Source of the DNA: Sutterella sp.
Lineage (GTDB): Bacteria > Pseudomonadota > Gammaproteobacteria > Burkholderiales > Burkholderiaceae_F
DNA: 37,217 nucleotides
Direction: 5' to 3'
Assembly (NCBI GenBank): GCA_020025955.1
Contig: JAHHRF010000015.1
Span: 1 to 37,217, forward strand
The notes under the pieces are model-generated. The model worked only from the letters and a program-made list of their open reading frames with translations. It searched no databases and was not told the origin of the DNA. Below, piece by piece: positions 8,078 through 15,261 of this stretch. How positions within the stretch are numbered: position 1 is the stretch's first letter; every line of letters starts with the position of its first letter. The position numbers and the translations under genes were made by a program.

Positions 8078-8851
8078 ATGACCACCCCCACCTCTTCGTC
8101 CCCTTTGTGGCTGATCGATTTAGACAATACGATCTTTGACGCGTCTGCTGGGATGTTTGACGCGATCCATGAGGCCATGGATACCTACATCAGCGAACAC
8201 TTCCAGTGTTCTCGCGAAGCAGCCTCTGAGCGTCGTAGTGCCTACTGGCGCCGTTATGGTGCGACCTATGAGGGGCTTTGGTGTGAGGATGGGATTTCGC
8301 CGGAAGCGTTCCTCACGGCTACCCACGCCTTTGATTTGACGCCTCACTTAGTGGTGGAGGGCAACCCCCGCCACGACTTAGAGCAATTAAAGGGTCGTAA
8401 GGTTCTGTACACCAATGGGCCACGCGACTATGCGTTACGCATCCTGAAGCATTTTGGGATTGAAGACCAATTTGAAGCCGTCATCACCTCGTCGGAAAGC
8501 TTCCGATTAGGGCGTTGGCGTGCCAAGCCTGATCCTTTGGCATTGACCGCGATTTGTCGAATGTTTCACGTGAAACCTTCGGACTGCGTGTTAGTGGACG
8601 ACAGCCTCCAGAACTTAAAGTGCGCGAATCAGCTCGGAATGAAGACCGTCTGGTGCACGGGCTATCGACAGCGTCATGGGCAGGGTGGGGAAACCCGTCG
8701 AGTGCCCTGGTTGTCGGGGCGTGTGCGTCATATTCGTGAGCTCACGCGCTTGGGGCTCTTTGCCCAACCCCGACCTGCCCCTGATCGCCATGCGGCTCGC
8801 CGCCGTCAGCAGGGTAGCGTTGAACCCCACCCGAATGGATTCCTTCGATGA
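8078..8851 (+). CDS. HAD-superfamily hydrolase, pyrimidine 5'-nucleotidase-like
   Basis: A HAD phosphatase resembling the Sdt1-type pyrimidine 5'-nucleotidases. Motif I is LIDLDNTIFD near the N-terminus, with two aspartates four residues... apart in the DxDxT arrangement. Motif II is LYTNGP, motif III the lysine of KPDPLAL, and motif IV VLVDDSLQNL. The ATG at 8078 (257 aa) is preferred over the TTG at 8057, which lies in a terminator T tract. The stop overlaps the slmA start (ATGA-type), and this gene next to slmA is a recurrent betaproteobacterial pairing. A parS-like site lies inside the gene at 8562-8577 and encodes residues MFHVKP. The substrate is inferred from family only. Confidence 0.85.
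   Translation: MTTPTSSSPLWLIDLDNTIFDASAGMFDAIHEAMDTYISEHFQCSREAASERRSAYWRRYGATYEGLWCEDGISPEAFLTATHAFDLTPHLVVEGNPRHDLEQLKGRKVLYTNGPRDYALRILKHFGIEDQFEAVITSSESFRLGRWRAKPDPLALTAICRMFHVKPSDCVLVDDSLQNLKCANQLGMKTVWCTGYRQRHGQGGETRRVPWLSGRVRHIRELTRLGLFAQPRPAPDRHAARRRQQGSVEPHPNGFLR
8562..8577. promoter_or_regulatory. parS: parS-like ParB-binding site inside the HAD gene
   Basis: TGTTTCACGTGAAACC matches 15 of 16 bases of the widely conserved bacterial parS consensus TGTTTCACGTGAAACA. The 14-bp core GTTTCACGTGAAAC is a perfect palindrome. It is coding sequence, read in frame as MFHVKP. A second, perfect copy lies 12.6 kb away at 21201-21216. Confidence 0.8.
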
Positions 8852-9507
8852 GTGCTAAAACTCGAACCAAAACGGCACCGAAGCCTAAGACCACGCGTAA
8901 GCGTTTACCGCTCGCGGAGCGTCAGCGCTTGGTGCTCGACGCCGTGGCGCACACCCTGGCGCAGGTAGACGGGGAAGAACTCACCGTCAACGGCATTGCC
9001 CGCACGCTGGGCTGGTCGGTGCCCGCGGTGACCCGTTGCTACCAGTACCGTGCGGACATGGTGCAGGCCCTTCTTGACTTTGCGGAGACGTCGCTCGATA
9101 CGCTCTATCAGCAACTCAAAGCCCATCATGGGGACGATGGTCTGGGCTTTGCCTTAGCCTACGTGCAAGTCTTGGCGCAATTTACCGATACGAACCCGTC
9201 CTTTATTCGTTTATTTACGAACCGTGTCTTTTTGGGGGCAGAACCCGCCATTGGGGAACGCGTTCGTCGACTGCACGCCCATTGGGAGCGTCAACTTCGA
9301 GAAGCCTTGAAGGTGGCGATTTTGCATGAGCGTGAGTCGGTGAGTTTTGATGCGACCAGTACCGCAACGATCCTCTTTCACACGGTGCTTGCCCGTTGGC
9401 AGCGTCAGGCCCTGGGTGAGGCGGGTCTTTCTCCGGTTCAAGAACAAGCGCTATGGCATGCCGTGCTTGGGATTGGGCGCGATGGCTTGAAAAAACGATC
9501 AAAATAA
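8848..9507 (+). CDS. slmA: Nucleoid occlusion factor SlmA, TetR-type
   Basis: A DNA-binding protein of the TetR fold that blocks FtsZ ring assembly over the nucleoid when bound to its sites. The 219-aa product has a basic N-terminal tail. A helix-turn-helix follows in about residues 45-70 (LTVNGIARTLGWSVPAVTRCYQYRADMVQALLDF), then a helical regulatory domain including FIRLFTNRVFLGAEPAIGERV. This agrees with SlmA organisation, and the overlap with the HAD gene is the usual context. I saw no SlmA-binding consensus in the window. A different TetR regulator is possible but less likely. Confidence 0.82.
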   Translation: MSAKTRTKTAPKPKTTRKRLPLAERQRLVLDAVAHTLAQVDGEELTVNGIARTLGWSVPAVTRCYQYRADMVQALLDFAETSLDTLYQQLKAHHGDDGLGFALAYVQVLAQFTDTNPSFIRLFTNRVFLGAEPAIGERVRRLHAHWERQLREALKVAILHERESVSFDATSTATILFHTVLARWQRQALGEAGLSPVQEQALWHAVLGIGRDGLKKRSK

Positions 9508-9531
9508 ATCGGATAAATCGATTTTCAATGA

Positions 9532-9559
9532 GGATGGCGTCACCGCCATCCTTTTTATT
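9532..9559 (+). terminator. Terminator after slmA
   Basis: A perfect 8-bp stem GGATGGCG / CGCCATCC with a TCAC loop is followed by TTTTTATTT. It closes the plus-strand block that begins with the acyltransferases. Confidence 0.92.
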
Positions 9560-9565
9560 TGCACG

Positions 9566-9604
9566 AAAAAAAATCGGGCCCATTCCGTAAGGAATCGACC
9601 CGAG
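9566..9604 (-). terminator. Terminator after ctpA
   Basis: On the minus strand TCGGG..ATTCC TTAC GGAAT..CCCGA forms a hairpin followed by eight T. It lies just downstream of the ctpA stop and is back to back with the slmA terminator. Confidence 0.88.
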
Positions 9605-9618
9605 GGAGACGTCACGGA

Positions 9619-11103
9619 TTATTTTTTATCGGTGGCGTCTTTTTTGTCGTCCGTTTTCTTTTCGGACGTTTCTTTGTCTTTTTTCGCTTTTTCCGCTTCA
9701 CGCAGTTTGCGAACTTCCGAGCGCGGCTTCCCACGATAGGGACTCAAGGTGACGGCTTCGCCCTTTAATTCTTTCAGGGCTTGTTGAAGCTGCCAGTCTT
9801 TTTCATCCCCATAGGTGAAGGTGTACTTCGGGGTGTCGCTGTCGTTATCGCTATAGGGCAAGCTTTCCAGAATCTCTTCTTCCTCTTCTTCGCTCATGGA
9901 GGGATTTAAGAGGTGGCGATTCAAGTCCGACTCACGAATCGTGAAGGAGGGGTAATTGCCTTCCGGCGTGTCATCGACGTAGCGATCGGGTTCAATCCCA
10001 CGGGCCTGAATGGAGCGGCCCGACGGCGTGTAATAACGCGCCGTGGTGATCTTCACCCCCACCGTATCGTCATTAATCGCCAAGGGGAAGATGGTCTGAA
10101 CCGAGCCCTTACCAAAGGAGCGGTCCCCCATGATGGTGGCGCGCTTCAAGTCTTGGAGGGCGCCCGCAACAATTTCAGAAGCCGACGCCGACGAACTATT
10201 AATCAAGACCACCATAGGAACGGTCTTGGCAACGGGCGTGAGGGTACGAATCGCAGCGACGGAATTTTCCGAGCGATAGTCACGGGGACGGGCACGGAAG
10301 GTGCGCGTTTCCGCTTCGTTGCGGCTCTGGGTCGAGACGACGTCGGAGTTTTCCGGCACAAAGGCGGCCACAACACCAATCGCAGCCTGCAAGAGCCCAC
10401 CCGGGTCACCGCGCAAGTCTAAAACGAGCCCCTTGAGGTTTTTCGTTTTCGCTAATTCGTTGAGCGCCTTGCAGAGGTCTTCCGTCGTGCGACTCTGGAA
10501 CTGCGAAATACGAATGTAGCCGTAGCCATCCTTTAAGGGCTTCATCTTGACGGACTGCACCTTAATGAGGGCGCGCGTCAACGTGATCTGTAAGGGCTTG
10601 GCTTCGCCTTTACGGGCAATGGTGACTTCAATGGTGGTCCCCGGCGTCCCGCGCATGCGCTTCACGGCGCGGCTCACGCTCATGGAGGCGAGGCTCTTCC
10701 CATCAATACGGGTAATGATGTCGCCCGCACGAAGGCCCGCGCGTTGGGCGGGGGTGTCGTCAATGGGGGCGACCACTAAAATCCCTGCGCTATCTTTCGT
10801 GATCTCAATACCTAAGCCCCCGAATTCCCCTTCCGTGGATTCGTTGAGTTCTTTATAGGCCTTGGGGTCCAAATAGTCGGAGTGGGGGTCGAGCCCGCTC
10901 ACCATCCCTTCGAGGGCATGCTCTAAGAGCTTTTCATCGGTGACGTCCGTCACGTAAAAGCGCTTGATTAAGTCAAAGGAGCGCGTGAGGCGTTCCAGGG
11001 ACTCCGTCGGTAACGGGTCGGACGTTGGCGCCGAAAAGGCGGGCGTGCTGGCCAGCGTCAAGGCAGCCAAGGTGGCGAGCACACAAGATTTTAAGGTCGG
11101 CAT
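9619..11103 (-). CDS. ctpA: Carboxy-terminal processing protease CtpA (S41)
   Basis: A periplasmic serine protease that trims or degrades exported proteins from the C-terminus. The 494-aa precursor has a Sec signal peptide (residues 1-25, ending PAFSA) and an N-terminal helical part. A PDZ domain spans about residues 90-170 (FGGLGIEI, AGLRAGDIITRIDG). The S41 domain carries the nucleophilic serine in SSSASASEI (about 303-311) and the general-base lysine Lys332 in FGKGSVQ. The last 60 residues are strongly charged and lysine-rich. The gene lies just downstream of envC, a standard betaproteobacterial pair; CtpA homologues commonly control peptidoglycan hydrolases. The phosphoglycerate mutase gene often found with this pair is absent. 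Confidence 0.95.
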   Translation of the reverse strand: MPTLKSCVLATLAALTLASTPAFSAPTSDPLPTESLERLTRSFDLIKRFYVTDVTDEKLLEHALEGMVSGLDPHSDYLDPKAYKELNESTEGEFGGLGIEITKDSAGILVVAPIDDTPAQRAGLRAGDIITRIDGKSLASMSVSRAVKRMRGTPGTTIEVTIARKGEAKPLQITLTRALIKVQSVKMKPLKDGYGYIRISQFQSRTTEDLCKALNELAKTKNLKGLVLDLRGDPGGLLQAAIGVVAAFVPENSDVVSTQSRNEAETRTFRARPRDYRSENSVAAIRTLTPVAKTVPMVVLINSSSASASEIVAGALQDLKRATIMGDRSFGKGSVQTIFPLAINDDTVGVKITTARYYTPSGRSIQARGIEPDRYVDDTPEGNYPSFTIRESDLNRHLLNPSMSEEEEEEILESLPYSDNDSDTPKYTFTYGDEKDWQLQQALKELKGEAVTLSPYRGKPRSEVRKLREAEKAKKDKETSEKKTDDKKDATDKK

Positions 11104-11151
11104 AGTCTTCGAATTCTTTTTTGCTGAAAGGCGAAAAGGCCGTCGGGTTCA

Positions 11152-12624
11152 TTAACGTTTTAACCACTGTCGAGGGTTGATCGGCTTTCCGCGGTGTCGG
11201 ATTTCAAAGTATAAGCCAGCTTGCGAGCGACCGCCCGAGACACCCGCCGCACTAATCGTTTCGCCTTGTTTCACCGTGTCCCCGACTTTCTTGTAGACGG
11301 ACTCATTGCTGGCGTACACCGTCATGTAGGCGTCTCCATGGTCCACGATGACGAGGTTACCGAACCCACGCATCCAGTCGGCAAAGACCACGCGTCCTTG
11401 GGCAATGGCTTTCACGTCCGTGCCTTCTTTCGCTTTAAAGAAGAGCCCGGGGCGCTGCGTCGTGTAGTTCTCGGCAATGCGTGCCGCAATGGGGAAGGGG
11501 AGGCGCCCCTTTTGGCGAGCAAAGCCCACGCCTTTCACCTTCTGGCGCTCTGGTGTCGGCGCACTTTCGGTTTTCGCGACTTGGGGTGTGGCTTTTTGCG
11601 TCGTCGTTTTCGCCTTCGCCTTGGCTTTGGCTTGCGCCTCGCGTTGGGCTTTTAATTGGGCCTCACGCTTGGCTTTAGCTCGTGCCTTCGTTTGCGCCGC
11701 ACGCTCTAAGTTTTCCATTAAAGCGCCCAGCTTTTTCTGGTTGGCTTCGAGCTGCGCCATGTTGGCTTCGCTGTGCTGAATGTCCGCTTGTAAGCTCTCA
11801 AGCGCCGACTCACGACGGCTCTTGTCGAGCACCAGGCGTTTGTGTTGGCGCTGAGTTTCTTGCTCTAAGCGCGTTAATTCATCACGGCGGTCTTGGCGGG
11901 TTTTCGCCACCGACTGCACGCGCGTTTGCTCATGGTCTAACCGCGTTAAGGCCTTTTGTTTGGCGGAGTTTAAGTACGTTAACGCCGCCCGATCACGCAA
12001 GAGACGGCTCGGGTGCGTCCCCTCCAAAAACGTTTGCCAGGGGCTTTTGCGGGCGTTTAAAAATTGCGCACGCGCCATCGCTGCCAAATGCGCTTCTTCA
12101 TCGGCAATTTGCTTTTCCAACTGGGCTTCACGGCTTTCGAGTTTTTTGAGTTCACGCTTTAAGCCGTGACGCTCCCCTTCGAGCGCACGCATATGGCGAG
12201 CCGTCTTATTAATGGCTTCTTCCGCGGCCTTTAACTGCTCATTGGCGGCGTTACGTTCTCGGGTTTGCTGATCGTGACGGCGACGTAATTGCGCCAATTC
12301 GCGCTCAACTTTGGCTTTTTCTTTTTTAACCTGTTGGCTCGACGTTTTACTCGCGACCGTCTTTTTCTGAGTCGCCTTTTTCGTCACCGGTTTTTTAACG
12401 GGTTTTTTCGCCGTCGTCGCTTTTTTCTTCACGACCTTTTTGGCATTTGTCGGGGCTTTGCGCGCAGTGTCGCTCGCCGCCAGGCCGGAGCCAGTCATTA
12501 GGGCAAGGCTTAAACAAAGGCATAAGGTTAAGGGTTTAAAAAAGCGCACTCTGGGTCCGTGGGTGTGATGAACGAGGCGTAACCGGTCGTTCTCGTTTAG
12601 AATCTTTTTTCTGAAGGCCGTCAT
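11152..12624 (-). CDS. envC: Murein hydrolase activator EnvC (degenerate LytM/M23 domain)
   Basis: A periplasmic activator of septal N-acetylmuramoyl-L-alanine amidases, recruited by FtsEX in E. coli. The frame stays open to 12930, but that extension is the antisense of the rhodanese gene. I therefore take the ATG at 12624 (490 aa). It gives a signal sequence built around FFKPLTLCLCLSLALMTGSGLAA; a GTG just before RFFKP is an alternative. After a Lys/Thr/Ala-rich linker come long coiled coils and a second Ala/Lys/Gln-rich linker, then a LytM domain over the last 120 residues. The M23 metal ligands are lost: YASNES replaces the YAH motif and YFEIRHRG replaces HFEIR. This fits an activator, not an enzyme. 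ctpA follows 48 bases downstream. Confidence 0.9.
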   Translation of the reverse strand: MTAFRKKILNENDRLRLVHHTHGPRVRFFKPLTLCLCLSLALMTGSGLAASDTARKAPTNAKKVVKKKATTAKKPVKKPVTKKATQKKTVASKTSSQQVKKEKAKVERELAQLRRRHDQQTRERNAANEQLKAAEEAINKTARHMRALEGERHGLKRELKKLESREAQLEKQIADEEAHLAAMARAQFLNARKSPWQTFLEGTHPSRLLRDRAALTYLNSAKQKALTRLDHEQTRVQSVAKTRQDRRDELTRLEQETQRQHKRLVLDKSRRESALESLQADIQHSEANMAQLEANQKKLGALMENLERAAQTKARAKAKREAQLKAQREAQAKAKAKAKTTTQKATPQVAKTESAPTPERQKVKGVGFARQKGRLPFPIAARIAENYTTQRPGLFFKAKEGTDVKAIAQGRVVFADWMRGFGNLVIVDHGDAYMTVYASNESVYKKVGDTVKQGETISAAGVSGGRSQAGLYFEIRHRGKPINPRQWLKR

Positions 12625-12667
12625 CTTTGACGCATTATGGAACGGCTCAGTATTGGATAACTCAAAA

Positions 12668-13075
12668 ATGATCGATTTTTTAACTACCCCCAGTAATTTT
12701 TTACTTTTACTCGTGATTTTAGTCTCGGGTGCCGGGCTTATCTTGCCGCTTTTAAATGGCAAAGCCTTTGGTACGCCGGTGAACCCGAAAGGGGCGATTA
12801 AGCTGATTAATCGCGATAAAGCCTTAGTGATTGACTTGCGTGGCGAAGCGGAATTTAAGCGTGGCCACGTGACCAAGGCGCGTAACATCCCGGCCGACCA
12901 GATGGCCAAGGCCGTGAAGACCTTAGACAAGACGCGTCCGGTGGTGTTGGTTGACCAGGGCGGGGATGTGTCCCGTTACGTGAGCCGCTTGATGAAGGGC
13001 ATGGGCTTTGAAACGGTCTATGTGCTTGAAGGCGGGTTAGACGCCTGGAACAAGGAAGGGTTGCCCCTGACTTGA
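12668..13075 (+). CDS. Membrane-anchored rhodanese-like protein without catalytic cysteine (YibN-like)
   Basis: One N-terminal membrane helix (FLLLLVILVSGAGLILPLL) precedes a single rhodanese domain (ALVIDLRGEAEFKRGHVTKARNIP to VLEGGLDAWNKEGLPL). The active-site loop, normally VVVYCxxGxRS, reads VVLVDQGGDVS, so an aspartate stands where the catalytic cysteine would be and sulfurtransfer is unlikely. Fold, length and position next to secB match E. coli YibN. The glutaredoxin gene grxC, usually between the two, is missing here. The ATG at 12668 is used (136 aa); a TTG at 12653 would add five residues. Function is likely at the inner membrane but not established. Confidence 0.82.
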   Translation: MIDFLTTPSNFLLLLVILVSGAGLILPLLNGKAFGTPVNPKGAIKLINRDKALVIDLRGEAEFKRGHVTKARNIPADQMAKAVKTLDKTRPVVLVDQGGDVSRYVSRLMKGMGFETVYVLEGGLDAWNKEGLPLT

Positions 13076-13110
13076 TAAAGCCGCTCGGCGCCCCCATATA
13101 ACCGAAATCC

Positions 13111-13125
13111 ATCCCATAATGGGAT
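13111..13125 (+). promoter_or_regulatory. Perfect palindrome upstream of secB
   Basis: ATCCCATAATGGGAT is a 7-bp perfect inverted repeat around one base, 28 bases before the secB start. It contains CATAAT, a possible -10 element, so it could be a promoter with an overlapping operator. No good -35 element is visible. Confidence 0.35.
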
Positions 13126-13153
13126 AGACCACATTACCCAAAAGGAGCCCCTC

Positions 13154-13648
13154 ATGGCTGAAAACGAACAAATGCCCGACCAGCAGGCTGCTGACGCTGC
13201 CCCGCAGGAACCTATTTTCCAGATGATCCGTTGCTACTTGATGGACGTCTCGTTGGAAATGCCCAACGCGCCCATGATCCTCATGGAAGAAGCGAAAGAG
13301 CCTGATGTCGACATCAAGTTCGAAATCGCAACGAACCCCTTGTCCGAAGAAGTCTTCGACGTGACGGTTCGTGGCACGATCACCGTGAAGGCGGGCGAAC
13401 GTACCTTGATCCTCGTGGAAGGTAAGCAGTCTGGGATCTTCAACATCCAGAACTTGCCGCCCGAAGGCATTGCGCATGTCTTGAACGTCCTCTGCCCGAC
13501 GATGGTCTATCCGTACTTGCGTTCCAACTTGGCCGACTTGATGGTTCGTGCCAATGTGCCGCCGGTGCACTTGCCCGAAGTCAATTTCGAAGCGCTCTAC
13601 CAGCAGCGCCTTGAACAGGCTCAGGCCGAAGCCGGTCAGGCTAACTAA
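13154..13648 (+). CDS. secB: Protein-export chaperone SecB
   Basis: A cytoplasmic tetrameric chaperone that keeps preproteins unfolded and hands them to SecA. The 164-aa protein has the conserved core including FQMIRCYLMDVSLEMPNAP and the ending segment LNVLCPTMVYPYLRSNLADLMVRANVPPVHLPEVNFEALY. A Gln/Ala-rich tail follows. The start is supported by AAGGAG six bases upstream. The negatively charged N-terminus carries a short Gln/Ala extension. The rhodanese upstream and the terminator downstream suggest a two-gene unit or a separate secB transcript. Confidence 0.96.
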   Translation: MAENEQMPDQQAADAAPQEPIFQMIRCYLMDVSLEMPNAPMILMEEAKEPDVDIKFEIATNPLSEEVFDVTVRGTITVKAGERTLILVEGKQSGIFNIQNLPPEGIAHVLNVLCPTMVYPYLRSNLADLMVRANVPPVHLPEVNFEALYQQRLEQAQAEAGQAN

Positions 13649-13670
13649 TTCGCTTTTTTAGTGATTAGAT

Positions 13671-13708
13671 ACCCGCTTCTCTCACCGTAGAGGGGCGGGT
13701 TTTTTCTT
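13671..13708 (+). terminator. Terminator after secB
   Basis: ACCCGCTTCTC / GAGGGGCGGGT hairpin with an 8- to 9-base loop, followed by TTTTTTC. It sits 23 bases after the secB stop. Confidence 0.88.
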
Positions 13709-13972
13709 GGCCCCTGTTCGATAGGGAAGTTATTAGAAAATGGAGATTTTTCCTACCCCGAAGGAGGGCAAAACGGGGGCGACGGTTACGTTTGTTGCGC
13801 TCGCACATAACCTTTTTCAGGTTAGGTAGAACCATATTAAGGTTTCTACCACCAAAGAGGCACTTTATAGCGTGTGTTTGGCCAAAATACCGAGTAGAAT
13901 AGACAAATGTATCGACCCGATACCTGTCCAAGCAAATAATGAGAATACGCTCCACGAAGGGGGAGGAAACCT
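13709..13972 (+). promoter_or_regulatory. Regulatory region upstream of the response regulator, with two inverted repeats
   Basis: No convincing gene lies in this stretch. It is AT-richer than its surroundings. TAACCT-5-AGGTTA at 13808-13824 is directly followed by GGTAGAA-12-TTCTACC at 13825-13850; both are perfect inverted repeats and could be operators or RNA hairpins. TAGAAT at 13895-13900 is a possible -10 element, but no good -35 is at the right distance. A strong GGGGGAGG ribosome site precedes the ATG at 13973. Confidence 0.45.
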
Positions 13973-14635
13973 ATGCAACCGATTCGAATTCTGTTAATTG
14001 ACGACCACACGCTCTTTCGTAGTGGCGTGAAGGCCCTGTTGCAGCGTCAAGCGGATTTTGAAGTCGTCGGTGAAGCCAGTGATGGTTTAGAAGGTGTGAA
14101 GCTCGTGGAGCAAGTGCCGGCCGACGTTGTTCTTCTTGACGTTGATATGCCCAGCATGAAGGGCCATGAAGCGTTAGCGCAGATTCGAGAATCCCATCCG
14201 GATTTGGCGGTCTTAATGCTCACCGTGAGCGAAGATTGCGAAACCTTGGGTGAGTGCTTGAAGTTGGGTGCCCGCGGTTACCTCTTGAAGAAGATCGACC
14301 AGGAATTCCTCCTTCGTGCCATCCGCTCTGCCTACTCGGGCGACAGCGTCATCTCCCCGCAGATGATGACGAAGTTCGTGAGCCAGTTGGCCGATCCGGA
14401 AGCCTCCACGCAGCGCCCCGCTGGGACCGATCCCACGGTGTTGACGCGTCGTGAACGTCAGACCTTGGCTTGGTTGGCCCGTGGTGTTTCCAATAAGGAA
14501 ATCGCACGTGCCCTCAACTTAGCGGAAAGTACCGTTAAGGTTCACGTTCAGAGCATCTTGCGTAAGCTCGGTCTCTCGTCGCGTGTTCAGGCTGCCATTT
14601 ACGCCATTGAGCATAAGATCGACAAAGAAATCTAA
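13973..14635 (+). CDS. NarL/FixJ-family response regulator (orphan)
   Basis: A two-component transcription regulator. The 220-aa protein has a receiver domain with the acidic pair in LLIDDHTLFR, phospho-acceptor Asp56 in VVLLDVDMPS, the conserved Thr in LMLTVS and Lys in YLLKK. A linker leads to a LuxR-type helix-turn-helix (LTRRERQTLAWLARGVSNKEIARALNLAES and following TVKVHVQSILRKLGL). No histidine kinase gene is adjacent, so the partner is elsewhere. The inverted repeats upstream could be autoregulatory sites. The regulon cannot be predicted. Confidence 0.92.
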   Translation: MQPIRILLIDDHTLFRSGVKALLQRQADFEVVGEASDGLEGVKLVEQVPADVVLLDVDMPSMKGHEALAQIRESHPDLAVLMLTVSEDCETLGECLKLGARGYLLKKIDQEFLLRAIRSAYSGDSVISPQMMTKFVSQLADPEASTQRPAGTDPTVLTRRERQTLAWLARGVSNKEIARALNLAESTVKVHVQSILRKLGLSSRVQAAIYAIEHKIDKEI

Positions 14636-14697
14636 AGCGTTGTGACGCCCTTACCCAAGCCCCCAAAGGTAAAGGGTGTTACCCCTGACGCAAAGAA

Positions 14698-14740
14698 AAC
14701 GGCACCGTTGCCCGAACGTGGCAAGGTGCCGTTCTTTTAT
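14698..14740. terminator. Bidirectional terminator between response regulator and trmL
   Basis: AACGGCACCGTTGCC and GGCAAGGTGCCGTT form a long stem with one bulge. A T-rich run follows on the plus strand (CTTTTAT) and on the minus strand (TTTTCTTT). It can end both convergent genes, and the trmL stop codon touches its edge. Confidence 0.85.
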
Positions 14741-15207
14741 TCGCCGCCGGCGAAGTCGTTTTGACGCCAGGCTTCGTAAACCGTGATGGCCGCCGTATTA
14801 CTCAAATTGAGGCTACGGTTATTGGGCTGCATCGGGAGTCGAATCCACTGCGAGACATCCACGCGCTCGCGAATCGATAAGGGCAGGCCCGATCCTTCTG
14901 CCCCAAAGAGGAAGTAGTCGCCCGGCTGGTAACGAGTCGACGAGAACGCATTGTGACCCTTCGTGGTCATGCAAAAGAGTCGCGTCAAGTCCGGCGTTTC
15001 GGAAGCGAGAAACGCCTCAAAATCATCGTGAATTTTGATGGTGGCGAACTCGTGATAGTCGAGCCCCGCGCGCTTTAAAAGCTTGTCGTCCATGGAAAAG
15101 CCCAAGGGACGAATCAAATGCAGTTGGCAGCCCGTATTGGCACAAAGGCGAATGATGTTGCCAGTGTTGCCCGGAATTTCCGGATGAACAAGAACGATGT
15201 TAAACAC
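14737..15207 (-). CDS. trmL: tRNA (cytidine/uridine-34-2'-O)-methyltransferase TrmL
   Basis: A SPOUT-class knotted methyltransferase that 2'-O-methylates the wobble base of certain leucine tRNAs. The 156-aa protein begins with the family pattern MFNIVLVHPEIPGNTGNIIRLC. It has the knot motifs YFLFGAEGSGLP and RLPMQPNNRSLNLSNTAAI near the C-terminus, and its length is standard. It lies 54 bases after rpoH on the same strand and is probably the last gene of the ftsY-rpoH operon. Confidence 0.95.
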   Translation of the reverse strand: MFNIVLVHPEIPGNTGNIIRLCANTGCQLHLIRPLGFSMDDKLLKRAGLDYHEFATIKIHDDFEAFLASETPDLTRLFCMTTKGHNAFSSTRYQPGDYFLFGAEGSGLPLSIRERVDVSQWIRLPMQPNNRSLNLSNTAAITVYEAWRQNDFAGGE

Positions 15208-15261
15208 GGTTAAACACTAAAGAAGAAAGAGTGAAGAAGGAAAGAGACAAGGCGTGGTGTG

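Noticed and set aside
12625..12930. N-terminal extension of the envC reading frame to 592 aa
   Set aside because: It is the antisense of the rhodanese gene, has no signal peptide, and hides the real signal sequence that begins after 12624.
13665..13955. 96-aa minus-strand ORF in the region upstream of the response regulator
   Set aside because: It begins in the promoter region and covers the secB terminator; composition is not protein-like and no motif is visible.
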